A stretch of DNA of 64,000 nucleotides from contig NZ_JALBWM010000002.1 in the NCBI RefSeq assembly GCF_023895975.1, positions 44,053 through 108,052 of the forward strand, written 5' to 3'. The position numbers were made by a program, and so were the translations under genes. Within the stretch, counting starts at the first letter, position 1; each line of letters begins with the position of its first letter. Below, in pieces: positions 18,031 to 26,339 of this stretch. Under the pieces are notes generated by a model. That model did not search any database, was not told where the DNA came from, and worked only from the letters and a program-made list of their open reading frames with translations. Origin of the DNA: Microbulbifer okhotskensis (GTDB lineage Bacteria > Pseudomonadota > Gammaproteobacteria > Pseudomonadales > Cellvibrionaceae).

Positions 18031-18969
18031 GTGTTTCTAATGAGAAAGCGTCGCTCATTGCTTTCAATTTCCTATGGCATATTATTTTTCTTTATCTTTG
18101 TGGCCTTGGAGGCCAGTGCAGATTTTGTTGGGACCTTAAACCTGTACGTTAATGGAGGAAAACACTGGTTTGATGGTGATCGTCTAAAAGGCACGCCATT
18201 TCGCGGTTTTGAAATGCGAGATTCATCAGGTGTCGGTACCGGTTTCGGATTCAATATGACGAATTACTGGGCGATGGAAGGCGTTGTTGACTATTTCGTC
18301 GTTAATATTGCCGACACCCCTGAAAAAGTGGATGTGTACAACTATCATCTGGATCTACTCTATCAATTTGGCGGTCAATTTTGCGGTAATTTTTGTTGGC
18401 AACCCTATATTGCTTTTGGCATCGGGGAGATTCGTATTAATTACGACAGGCGTCGGCATAAAAAATACTGGGACCCCGATGATCCTGAATATTCTTATGA
18501 TCCAGATCACCCATACGATCCGGACTATCCCTATCCTTACGACTGCCGCAAAAAATTCTATGTCCAGAAGAATGGACCCTATTACCCCTACCCGCCTTAT
18601 CATTGTGACTGGCATGATCGACAAACGATGGTTAATTTGGGTGTCGGCATAAAATATAGTCTGGGTCCCCGCTGGCAAGCCCGCGCAGATATACGTCTTT
18701 TTCAGGGCGTTGAAGAGGGCGGTGTTGATGGGTTTGCCAGTCTGGCTGTCGGCTATCAGTGGATTGAATACCCGGATTTTTGGTATGACGAAGACGCCGA
18801 TGGAATTATTGATGCGACAGATCAGTGCCCGCAAACTCCAGTAGGTGTCGATGTGCAGTTAGATGGCTGTCCTTTGGATACAGACTTTGATGGCGTGCCC
18901 AGTTATTTGGATCAATGTCCCAATACGCCGATAGGAATTGCTGTGGATGAATACGGGTGTATTCGCTAG
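18031..18969 (+). CDS. OmpA-like outer-membrane beta-barrel protein with calcium-binding repeats, no OmpA domain
   Basis: A 312-residue exported protein. A GTG at 18031 is 6 bases after AAGGA; an ATG three codons later is poorly spaced. The signal peptide (about LLSISYGILFFFIFVALEASA) precedes alternating aromatic strands typical of an eight-stranded barrel. One predicted loop (about residues 146-195) is rich in Asp, Pro and Tyr (DPDDPEYSYDPDHPYDPDYP) and holds several Cys. The C-terminus has two thrombospondin type-3-like repeats (DEDADGIIDATDQCP, DTDFDGVPSYLDQCP). It stops where the peptidoglycan-binding OmpA domain would start, so it is a short form or a truncation. Confidence 0.75.
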   Translation: MFLMRKRRSLLSISYGILFFFIFVALEASADFVGTLNLYVNGGKHWFDGDRLKGTPFRGFEMRDSSGVGTGFGFNMTNYWAMEGVVDYFVVNIADTPEKVDVYNYHLDLLYQFGGQFCGNFCWQPYIAFGIGEIRINYDRRRHKKYWDPDDPEYSYDPDHPYDPDYPYPYDCRKKFYVQKNGPYYPYPPYHCDWHDRQTMVNLGVGIKYSLGPRWQARADIRLFQGVEEGGVDGFASLAVGYQWIEYPDFWYDEDADGIIDATDQCPQTPVGVDVQLDGCPLDTDFDGVPSYLDQCPNTPIGIAVDEYGCIR

Positions 18970-19000
18970 TAGTGTGACGGATGTGTGGTTGCAGGTCTTA

Positions 19001-19033
19001 ATGCAAGCGGCACATTGGCGGTGCCGCTTGCAT
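19001..19033. terminator. Perfect 13-bp hairpin between convergent genes
   Basis: ATGCAAGCGGCAC and its exact complement enclose a 7-base loop, between the stops of the OmpA-like gene and the ABC-F gene. No long T run follows on either strand, so it may be a bidirectional transcript end or an RNA-protecting hairpin. Confidence 0.55.
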
Positions 19034-19077
19034 AAAATTGAATTGCTGGTGAAAGTAAAAACTGGCAGCAGAGCTAG

Positions 19078-20997
19078 TTACTCCCCGCGTATTTCCTCAA
19101 GCTTCTCAGAAATCTCCAGCCATTCCAACTCAAGCTCTTCCATTTTTTCCCGCTGCGCTGCCTGTTCTTTGTTGAGTCGAGCAATTTCATCCTGCTGGCC
19201 GCCACTATACAGTTTCTCGTCAGAGAGTTTTTCCTGTATTTCGGTTAACTGCCCTTCGGAGGCTGACATCTGACGCTCAATATTTTTGAGCTTATTGGTC
19301 AGGGGCTTCAATTGCTCGCGCAATGCGGCAGCAGCCCGTCGCTGAGCTTTTTTATCCTCGGAAGGTGTCTCATCCAAATCAGCAGGCTCTGATACTTTTT
19401 CTTCGCTACGTTTTTTTTCCCGGTTAAAGCCCAGTAACCACTGTTTGTAGTCATCGAGATCACCGCTATAGGGCTCGGCGCGGCCATCGGCCACCAGGAT
19501 AAACTCATCTACCGTATTTGCGAGCAGGTGGCGGTCATGGGAAACCAATATGACAGCACCGGGAAACTCCGCCAGTGCCAGTGTCAAAGAGTGCCTCATT
19601 TCCAAATCCAGGTGGTTTGTCGGTTCATCAAGCAGCAGCAGATTGGGCTTCTGCCAAGCCAGCAATGCCAGGGCCAAGCGGGCTTTCTCACCACCGGAAA
19701 AACCGCCCACCATTTCAAAAATACGGTCGCCAATAAAACCGTAGCCACCGAGAAAATCACGCAGCGACTGTTCTGAAGCATTTGGGCTGAGCCTTTGCAG
19801 ATGCAGTATTGCAGAGCCGTTGCTGTCGAGAGCCTCCAACTGGTGCTGTGCAAAATAGCCAATGGCGAGATGTTCGCCACACTGTCGCTCGCCACTAAGA
19901 GGTGCGAGAGTGCCGGCCAAGGTTTTAATCAGGGAAGACTTGCCAGCCCCGTTAGGGCCGAGCAAACCGATTCGGCGCCCTGGTTGAATCCCCAGCTGAA
20001 CTTTCTTCACGATCACTTTATCGGCATAGCCAATAGCGGCCTCGCGCAGATCAATCAGTGGATTGGAAGTTTTCTCGGATGAAGGCAGAGTAAAGTGGAA
20101 GGGGGAGTCCACATGTGCAGGGGCAATTTGGGCCATGCGGTCCAGTGCTTTCATGCGGCTTTGCGCTTGCTTTGCCTTGCTGGCTTTAGCGCGAAAGCGC
20201 CGCACAAAATCCTCCATATGTGAGCGCTCGGCCTGCTGTTTCTCGAACTCAATTTGCTGCTGTGCGAGACGCTCGGCACGGGCGCGTTCAAATGCACTGT
20301 AGTTACCGCTGTACAGTACCAATTTTTGCTGTTCAAAACTGACAATGCCACTGACCACTGCATCGAGGAAATCGCGATCGTGGGAAATAATTAGCAAGGT
20401 ACCAGCGAACCGCTGTAGCCATTGCTCCAACCATAGGGTGGCATCCAGGTCCAAATGGTTGGTTGGCTCATCCAGTAATAGAAGATCTGCGGGGCACATC
20501 AGTGCGCGCCCCAGATTGAGTCGAATCCGCCATCCACCGGAGAAACTGCGCACTGGGCGCTGTTGATCGGCGTGGGAGAAACCCAGCCCATCGAGAAGCT
20601 GTGCAGCCCGCGCAGGACCACTGTAGCCATCGATATTGGCCATGTGCTCGTGGAGTTCCGCGAGTTTGTGGCCATTGGTGGCACCGCAGTTTTCGGCCTG
20701 TACTAGTTGTTTTTGTAAAAGGCGCAGCTCATTATCGCCGTCCAATACGTAGTCCAGGGCCGATTGCTCGTTCGCATTAACTTCTTGAGCCATATGCGAG
20801 ATACGCCAAGTGCCCGGAAGGTCTACCTGCCCGGCATCGCTTTCCAGTTGGCCCAACAATAGCTTGAACAGAGTTGATTTGCCGCAGCCGTTGGCACCGA
20901 TAATCCCCACTTTGTGGCCTGGAAAGATCCTGCAATCTGCTCTGTCCAGTAAGTCGCGCTCACCCCGGTGCAGAGAAACCCCTTGTAAATTGATCAC
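19078..20997 (-). CDS. ABC-F type ATPase, YheS-like
   Basis: A soluble protein of 639 residues with two ABC ATPase domains and no membrane part. Such proteins act at the ribosome. Domain 1 has GANGCGKSTLF, FSGGWRIRLNLGRAL and LLLLDEPTNHLD. A charged linker (RLAQQQIEFEKQQAERSHME) follows. Domain 2 has GPNGAGKSSL, FSGGEKARLALALL and LLLLDEPTNHLD. A coiled C-terminal tail (from about 520) is charged. The length and MINLQGVSLHRGERDLL start fit YheS. In Pseudomonas the orthologue lies beside algP, as here. Confidence 0.93.
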   Translation of the reverse strand: MINLQGVSLHRGERDLLDRADCRIFPGHKVGIIGANGCGKSTLFKLLLGQLESDAGQVDLPGTWRISHMAQEVNANEQSALDYVLDGDNELRLLQKQLVQAENCGATNGHKLAELHEHMANIDGYSGPARAAQLLDGLGFSHADQQRPVRSFSGGWRIRLNLGRALMCPADLLLLDEPTNHLDLDATLWLEQWLQRFAGTLLIISHDRDFLDAVVSGIVSFEQQKLVLYSGNYSAFERARAERLAQQQIEFEKQQAERSHMEDFVRRFRAKASKAKQAQSRMKALDRMAQIAPAHVDSPFHFTLPSSEKTSNPLIDLREAAIGYADKVIVKKVQLGIQPGRRIGLLGPNGAGKSSLIKTLAGTLAPLSGERQCGEHLAIGYFAQHQLEALDSNGSAILHLQRLSPNASEQSLRDFLGGYGFIGDRIFEMVGGFSGGEKARLALALLAWQKPNLLLLDEPTNHLDLEMRHSLTLALAEFPGAVILVSHDRHLLANTVDEFILVADGRAEPYSGDLDDYKQWLLGFNREKKRSEEKVSEPADLDETPSEDKKAQRRAAAALREQLKPLTNKLKNIERQMSASEGQLTEIQEKLSDEKLYSGGQQDEIARLNKEQAAQREKMEELELEWLEISEKLEEIRGE

Positions 20998-21105
20998 TGG
21001 AAAAACCTCTTATGAACAGGCCGATGAATGCTAGGCTATTCGACATACCCAGGCTCGACCGAGGCCTGGGTATTTTGCCGATCAACAAAGGGTCGGGATT
21101 CTAAC

Positions 21106-21600
21106 GTGACAAATACTTCACCTCCATCTTCCTGCAAGGAAAACCCACTCTGGCAGTTCAGTCTGGATTTTTATGCACACAGTGAAGTCGAACAGTTCCT
21201 ACTCGACTGCCAGGACAGGAAAGGCGCCGATGTCTGCCTAATGTTGTGGGCGAGCTATACCTCTGTGTGTGGTCGACAGATCAGTGAGGAGGGCTGGAGG
21301 GTCGCCGATCGCGGTGTTGCTCCGCGAAGGCGTATGATAAGCAGCGTACGACATCTACGTCGTTGGCTGGGGCATCTGCGGCCTCACAGCCAGCGCGCTT
21401 ATGATTTGTGTAAACGTTACGAATTGAATCTGGAGCAGCTGCAGCTGGCGGCTTTATGGAAAATATACGCAGAGGGGTGGCTGGGGGATCGCTCTGCACT
21501 GGAGCTTGCTTCGCAGCAATATGGCCTGTTGCAAAAAGATCAGGCTCGTTGGTCGGGCTTGATCGAAAGCTATTTAGCGGATTCCGGAGCTGCGGGTTAG
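21106..21600 (+). CDS. TIGR02444/DUF2390 family protein
   Basis: A conserved gammaproteobacterial protein of about 164 residues with no known function. The motif NPLWQFSLDFYAHSEVEQFLL is followed by DCQDRKGADVCLMLWASYT. I take the GTG at 21106 (then TNTSPPSS) as start because upstream residues have no family character; the start is uncertain. It is divergent from the ABC-F gene and convergent with algP. Confidence 0.8.
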   Translation: MTNTSPPSSCKENPLWQFSLDFYAHSEVEQFLLDCQDRKGADVCLMLWASYTSVCGRQISEEGWRVADRGVAPRRRMISSVRHLRRWLGHLRPHSQRAYDLCKRYELNLEQLQLAALWKIYAEGWLGDRSALELASQQYGLLQKDQARWSGLIESYLADSGAAG

Positions 21601-21795
21601 CCAGATGCCCCTCGTCATTGAGCCCTTCGTGGCACACTGGGGAGTCGCCAGTAATACAGTGTTGAATGTTGGCTTCAAAACAATTCCAAGCGATGGGCTT
21701 CCTTGGGCCGCTGTTTTTTTGACCACGGCCAGTCTTACGCAATGTTTTGTTGGAACTTGGGGAGGCCGCAAGGACCTCGCCATGGGTGCTTTTAA

Positions 21796-22695
21796 CTATT
21801 CGCCGCTGCGATGCTCAGTGGAAAATAGGCTGTTTGCAGGAGTACTTGGCGTTATTGTTGGTGCTGAGCGAGGAGTCTCCTGAGATTTTTCCTGTTCAGT
21901 CTGGGCAAGCATTTCAGTGTCGTCTGCCTTGGGCTTTTCAGGAGCTTCAGCTTTACTGGAGGCTTCAAGCTTGGGCGTTGCGTCGGCGGGTTTTGCCTTT
22001 GCCTGGGGGGTGGGTTTGGCCGTGTCTGGCTTCTTGGCGATTACCGATTTCGCCGGAGTTTTCTTGAGGGAGCTGGCCGCCTTTTTCACGGGAGTTTTCT
22101 TCACCGCTTTGGAGGCAGTCTTTGCCGGAGTCTTTGTGGCACTGGTTTTCTTTTCCGCAACTTTCTTCCCACCGGCTTTCTTTGCTGTGGTTTTCTTCAC
22201 GGGTTTGTCAGTGGTGGCTGGGTTTACCTTACTGCGATTTTTTGTTGCGACTGTAGTTTTAACGACTGTAGTTTTACGGGCTTTGGGTTGCGTTTTGGCC
22301 AGGAGCTTTTCCATTTTTGCAGCGGCCTTACGAACCGTTGCAGCCGCCTTCAATTGAGCTTTTGCCTGAGACTCGATGCTTTTGGCTTCGGTCTGTGCGG
22401 CTTTGGCGAGCTGCAGGACTTCATTTTGTTTTTCTAAATTAGTCTTGGCAGTCTCGACTCGCTTTTTAGCTGCAGCTGTCTTACTTGTCTTGGCTGCAGT
22501 TCTAGCGTCCACGAGTTTGGCTTTGGCCTTGTTTGATTTCTCTTTCGCGGAAGTTAGTGCCTTGCCAGTTTTTAAAACAGCCTTGCCGGCATCGGTGACT
22601 TTTTTGTGGCGGGCTTTATCCAGTTTTAGGGTTAGCTTGGAAATTTGTGTTTCCAGTTCTGCGACCGGATTGACAGCTTTTCGTTTGGCAGCCAT
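21796..22695 (-). CDS. algP: AlgP-like, histone H1-like Lys/Ala-rich protein
   Basis: A 299-residue very basic protein. Residues 1 to about 140 are Lys/Ala-rich and predicted helical (KLTLKLDKARHKKVTDAGK). The middle consists of irregular KTPAK, KKTPVK and AKKTT units typical of H1-like tails. The last 60 residues become acidic (KADDTEMLAQTEQEK). AlgP of Pseudomonas, with similar tail repeats, binds DNA and was linked to alginate control. The repeat pattern is low complexity, so assignment rests largely on the syntenic neighbours (ABC-F, TIGR02444, FKBP, rsd). Confidence 0.8.
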   Translation of the reverse strand: MAAKRKAVNPVAELETQISKLTLKLDKARHKKVTDAGKAVLKTGKALTSAKEKSNKAKAKLVDARTAAKTSKTAAAKKRVETAKTNLEKQNEVLQLAKAAQTEAKSIESQAKAQLKAAATVRKAAAKMEKLLAKTQPKARKTTVVKTTVATKNRSKVNPATTDKPVKKTTAKKAGGKKVAEKKTSATKTPAKTASKAVKKTPVKKAASSLKKTPAKSVIAKKPDTAKPTPQAKAKPADATPKLEASSKAEAPEKPKADDTEMLAQTEQEKSQETPRSAPTITPSTPANSLFSTEHRSGE

Positions 22696-23154
22696 GAGTA
22701 AATGTCCTGACGTTTATTATCGATTGGAACATCCGGACAGTGTGTGTAATCCGATTTATAGGCAACAGGCGCATTTAAACCAGGGATCTACACACTGTAC
22801 ATTGTCCCAAAACTGAAAAGCACCTCAAACAGTCCGGAACAATAACCGGCGACTGGTCGATAATAGCGCTGTTTTTAAAAAAAAAGTATGCCGTCAGCGG
22901 TGAAAAAAGTGCAACGCTTGTATTTTTATTGTTTCCTCCGCAGGAACTAGAAGGGGGAATGTGGTGTCCTGCACAGTGTGCGCGTCACCGGTATGCACAT
23001 ACTGTCGCCTTGGGTTAGACTTGGGCGCACTGGCGGAAAAGGTGTGCCTGGTGGCGAATGGCCGAAATCAGGATAGCTAGAGAAGCCGCCCAAGGCGTTG
23101 GACCAAGGTCAAGCGCGAATCATTAAACGCAATACGGACAAAGAGACAACACCC
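22696..23154. other. Divergent intergenic region between algP and the FKBP gene
   Basis: About 460 bases with no supported gene; it must hold both promoters. An A run lies at 22877-22885. No operator or RNA element could be identified. Confidence 0.5.
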
Positions 23155-23967
23155 ATGAATAAATACCCTTTGGCTGCAGCAATTGCCCTTGGCCTGGTGC
23201 TGACCGGCTGTAACGAACAGGGAACCGAGCAAGAGAAAGAAGTTTCCCTGGACACTCAGGAGAAGAAGGTCAGCTACATCATTGCCGAAGATATGGCCAA
23301 GCGCCTTGAGGCTCAGGATGTGAAGCTGGACCCCCAAGTGGTGTTAATGGCTCTCAACGATGTATCCAGTGGCCGCGATCCGCGCTTGTCTGAAGAGGAA
23401 AAGCAAAAGACCATTGCCTCCTTCCAGGAGCAGATGCAGAAGAAGCAACAGGAGATGCTGGCGCAACAGGAGCAGGAATTTAAGGTAAATGCGGATAAAA
23501 ACCTGCAGGAAGGTAAAACTTTCCTCGAAGGGAACGCTAAGAAAGACGGTGTAGTTACCACTGACTCCGGCCTGCAGTACAAGGTGATTACTGAAGGTTC
23601 AGGAAGTAAGCCCAGTGAAAATAGCACAGTAGAGGTGGACTACAAAGGCACCCTGATTAATGGTGAAGAGTTCGATAGCTCCTACGCCCGTGGCGAGCCG
23701 GTTCAGTTTCCGGTCAATGGTGTTATTAAGGGCTGGACAGAAGCTTTAAAGCTGATGAAAGAAGGCTCTAAATGGGAATTGTATATCCCCTCTGAACTTG
23801 CTTATGGCCCCGGTGGTGCTGGCGGCAAGATCGGCCCTAATGCGACTTTGATTTTTGAAGTGGAACTGCACAAAGCCAACGTTGGAGATGGTGATGACTC
23901 CGACAAAAAAGAAGACAAGAAAGAAGACAAGAAAGAAGACAAGAAAGAAGAGCCCAAGACCGAGTAA
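23155..23967 (+). CDS. FKBP-type peptidyl-prolyl isomerase lipoprotein
   Basis: A periplasmic protein-folding factor. ATG 23155 (MNKYPLAAAIALGLVLTGC) gives a lipoprotein of 270 residues; lipobox LTGC with Asn at +2 suggests outer-membrane attachment. The N-terminal FKBP dimerisation segment contains KKVSYIIAEDMAKRL. The FKBP_C domain follows from about residue 140: VEVDYKGTLINGEEFDSSY, VIKGWTEALKLMKEGSKWELYIPSELAYG and PNATLIFEVEL. The C-terminus is four DKKE repeats. In Pseudomonas the orthologue lies between algP and algQ, as here. Confidence 0.93.
   Translation: MNKYPLAAAIALGLVLTGCNEQGTEQEKEVSLDTQEKKVSYIIAEDMAKRLEAQDVKLDPQVVLMALNDVSSGRDPRLSEEEKQKTIASFQEQMQKKQQEMLAQQEQEFKVNADKNLQEGKTFLEGNAKKDGVVTTDSGLQYKVITEGSGSKPSENSTVEVDYKGTLINGEEFDSSYARGEPVQFPVNGVIKGWTEALKLMKEGSKWELYIPSELAYGPGGAGGKIGPNATLIFEVELHKANVGDGDDSDKKEDKKEDKKEDKKEEPKTE
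23902..23949 (+). repeat. Four 12-base tandem repeats coding for DKKE
   Basis: Units of GACAAGAAAGAA (the first with AAA for AAG) at the 3' end of the FKBP gene. Unit length is a multiple of three, so copy changes would alter tail length without a frameshift. Confidence 0.9.
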
Positions 23968-23987
23968 TTTAAATTACCGTTTTTGAT

Positions 23988-24015
23988 AAAAAAGGCGCCT
24001 GTAGGCGCCTTTTTT
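23988..24015 (+). terminator. Rho-independent terminator of the FKBP gene
   Basis: Stem AGGCGCCT / AGGCGCCT with A-T extension, a 2-base apparent loop and a T run, 20 bases after the stop codon. Confidence 0.88.
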
Positions 24016-24113
24016 ATGAGCGGCTAAATATCAGAGATGTTCAATGGTGAAAAGATATTGAATAAAGGCCGCAGGGCTTTCTCTGGAATAGCCGGAAGTC
24101 GCGCTCAGGCTCA

Positions 24114-24572
24114 CTAATTTTTATGTGCAGTGTGTAAAAGTGCGATCATCCGATCCTCGGAGCTAAAGCGAGATTCCAGTGCTTCCCCCAGTTGCGAGAG
24201 ATCTGGATTGAGGCTGGCGAGATCATCGGTTTCCTGATACTTGTCATTAAAGTCGACAGCGACATCAGTTGTCACATCGATATTTCGATAGAGTTCCCGA
24301 GCTTTTTGCAGGCCTTGTTTGTCATCGAATGCCTGACCTTCAAGTATGAGCTGCTGGTATACCTCAAAGTGGCCCGCAGAGACATAGTCGACCAGCAACT
24401 GGCATAAATGGCGAACACGGTTTTCGGTTTCCGTGTCGCCTTCACTAAATGCCTTTTTCTCCGACAGGTGGTAATAGCTCACGAGTAGGATTTGTCGGGA
24501 CTGTAGCCACCGGTCAATGATCTCGCTGACTCCACCCCAGCGCTCGCGCGCAGATTTACAATTTTCCAGCAT
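24114..24572 (-). CDS. rsd: Anti-sigma-70 factor Rsd/AlgQ
   Basis: Binds the main sigma factor and shifts polymerase toward alternative sigma factors. The start MLENCKSARERWGGV matches the AlgQ/Rsd N-terminus; a TTG two codons upstream is an alternative. RERWGG, DRWLQSRQ and the late LSQLGEALESRFSSEDRMIALL are family features; 152 residues. AAAGGA lies 10 bases before the ATG. It comes last in a same-strand run acpH-dsbB-lrgA-lrgB-rsd. Confidence 0.92.
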   Translation of the reverse strand: MLENCKSARERWGGVSEIIDRWLQSRQILLVSYYHLSEKKAFSEGDTETENRVRHLCQLLVDYVSAGHFEVYQQLILEGQAFDDKQGLQKARELYRNIDVTTDVAVDFNDKYQETDDLASLNPDLSQLGEALESRFSSEDRMIALLHTAHKN

Positions 24573-24742
24573 CTCCAAGATGTCCTTTGGTTACTGTTGC
24601 CGCGATGGGCAGCTTTATTGCTGATCCCGAAGGCCCTATGGAAGATAGGAGATTCCCCCGCCGACAGCAAGGTACAGAGCGTGATCTACGCCAGAATACG
24701 ATGATGCTTGCGGTGATCATCATCAGAGGGCTTTTAGGCGCT

Positions 24743-25429
24743 TTACCCACTGACGATCAGTGGCAATATCAATGCCGTGAGGGCGCCACATGTACCCATC
24801 GCCAGCGCGGCACAGGCACCACATAAAGCGCTGATTTCCAGGGCTCTTGCAGTACCCACAGCATGGGCGTTGATGCCCAGGACAACGCCGATCACTCGCT
24901 CATCGCGAATCTTAAGGCGTTGCATCAGTGGCGGGCCAGCGATAGCCCCAAACACTCCTGTGAGCACCACTATACCTGCGGTAAGGCTCAGGGATGCGTG
25001 CACTTTTTCTGCCAGTACCAAGGCGATAGGCGTGGTAATGGACTTGCCACTGAGGGCCAATAACACCGATTTTCCTGCGCCTAATAGCAGTGCAATCAAT
25101 ACCGCAATTGCAGGGGCAAGAATTGCACCGACAGAAATCGTGATAATTAGTGGCCAGCCGGCCTTGCGAATGATCGTCAGGTTTTGCTTGAGGGGAACTG
25201 CCAGGGCAACCACTGCCGGTCCGAGTAAAGCATACAGCAGCCCACTGGCGTGGTGATAATTCTGGTAGGAGACGCCGGCAATGGTTAACAGTGTTGCCAC
25301 CACAATACTGGCGGTGATGATGGGGTGTAACAATACCGTCTTAAACCGTCGATATAAGATGACCCCGATCAGAAAGGCGCTGAGGCTTAACGGCAATGCA
25401 AATAGTGGGCTCGACAGAAACTCACTCAT
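24743..25429 (-). CDS. lrgB: LrgB/CidB family membrane protein
   Basis: A 228-residue inner-membrane protein with several hydrophobic segments. Family motifs include LLGPAVVALAVPL and LALSGKSITTPIAL. The late segment GVVLGINAHAVGTARALE is the LrgB hallmark. It overlaps lrgA by 8 bases, so the two are translated together. LrgAB/CidAB modules are linked to holin-like membrane effects and to export of small carboxylates; the substrate here is unknown. Confidence 0.92.
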   Translation of the reverse strand: MSEFLSSPLFALPLSLSAFLIGVILYRRFKTVLLHPIITASIVVATLLTIAGVSYQNYHHASGLLYALLGPAVVALAVPLKQNLTIIRKAGWPLIITISVGAILAPAIAVLIALLLGAGKSVLLALSGKSITTPIALVLAEKVHASLSLTAGIVVLTGVFGAIAGPPLMQRLKIRDERVIGVVLGINAHAVGTARALEISALCGACAALAMGTCGALTALILPLIVSG

Positions 25430-25811
25430 GCTTGTCAGTTCCGGTTCGTTGCAGCATTTTTTTCAACAGCAATGCACAAATGGCAATGCTTATCAGAGTG
25501 CCGGCAATAATAGCGGTGAGCAGGGCAAGCCAGTCAGACAGGGCCAGGCCCCGGAAAAAAAATATACCCACTGCGGCGGGTAGAAAGAGTAGCGGCAACA
25601 GATAGAGTAATTGTGCGCTGATCTTGGCCAGGCCTTTGGGTACGCCACCATAGACCACAAGGAATAACAGTAACAATAACATACCCACGACAGAGCCGGG
25701 GATGGGAAGTGACAGCGCTATGCTGGCCAGGTTACCCAGCCAGCCGCAGGCCAGCAGCATAGCCGCTCCTCCGAGCCAGTGAAGGGTATTAAACAGGTTG
25801 GGTTTCAACAT
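25422..25811 (-). CDS. lrgA: LrgA/CidA family holin-like membrane protein
   Basis: A 129-residue protein with four hydrophobic segments. The family motif SLPIPGSVVGMLLLLLFL is present, followed by LLYLLPLLFLPAAVGI. ATG 25811 has no obvious ribosome-binding site, and dsbB ends 36 bases upstream, so translation may depend on the upstream gene. It pairs with lrgB. Confidence 0.9.
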   Translation of the reverse strand: MLKPNLFNTLHWLGGAAMLLACGWLGNLASIALSLPIPGSVVGMLLLLLFLVVYGGVPKGLAKISAQLLYLLPLLFLPAAVGIFFFRGLALSDWLALLTAIIAGTLISIAICALLLKKMLQRTGTDKHE

Positions 25812-25847
25812 GGAGGAGATGGCGACCGCTACAGCCGCCGTTGCTTA

Positions 25848-26339
25848 TCAAGGTTTACGAAATGCCTGCCAGCCGCCGAAGAGGATTAGTCCAGCAAATC
25901 CCAGCGCGGCCCAGCCGGCGATGCTCAAGCCCATCATGGTCCACAGCACTTCAGCACAATTGCCATCGCCACTCAAAAGAGCTTTGAGCACATCGGTCAC
26001 GGGAAAGACTTCCACCATGTAGCTGACACTGGGGCCGCAAGCGGGCACCTGATCTTCCGGCAGGCTTTGCAGCCAGAGCTGGCGCCCAGCAAAATAGAGC
26101 CCCCCCATAGCCCAGAGGGAGATAAACAGGCCGTATACACGGCGCCCGATAGTTGCGGGGTTGTGCAGGAAAGCGATTAGCGATACCAAACCTATCCCGA
26201 GCAACATAACCCTTTGTGTAATACACAGTTTGCAGGGCTCCAGGCCGCGCACATATTCGAGATAAAACGCAGACCCGAGTAGAAATGAAACGAAGAGGAA
26301 AACCAGCAGAAAGGTGATGCGTGGATTGGGTAAGGTCAT
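25848..26339 (-). CDS. dsbB: Disulfide bond formation protein DsbB
   Basis: Inner-membrane protein that reoxidises DsbA with ubiquinone. ATG 26339 (MTLPNPRITFLLVFLF) gives 163 residues with four membrane segments. The first redox pair is in LEPCKLCITQR; the second cysteines are in VPACGPSVSYM and GDGNCAEVLW, the canonical layout. The ATG overlaps the stop of the unbroken acpH frame (ATGA), implying former coupled translation. Pseudomonas has its dsbH copy at the same place beside algQ. Confidence 0.94.
   Translation of the reverse strand: MTLPNPRITFLLVFLFVSFLLGSAFYLEYVRGLEPCKLCITQRVMLLGIGLVSLIAFLHNPATIGRRVYGLFISLWAMGGLYFAGRQLWLQSLPEDQVPACGPSVSYMVEVFPVTDVLKALLSGDGNCAEVLWTMMGLSIAGWAALGFAGLILFGGWQAFRKP

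Noticed and set aside
21917..22816. Long plus-strand open frames opposite algP
   Set aside because: They mirror the Lys/Ala codons of AlgP as Phe/Leu/Val runs; no ribosome-binding site or family sequence.
23902..23949. Tandem 12-base units considered as CRISPR-like repeats
   Set aside because: They are uninterrupted, in frame and encode DKKE; there are no spacers.
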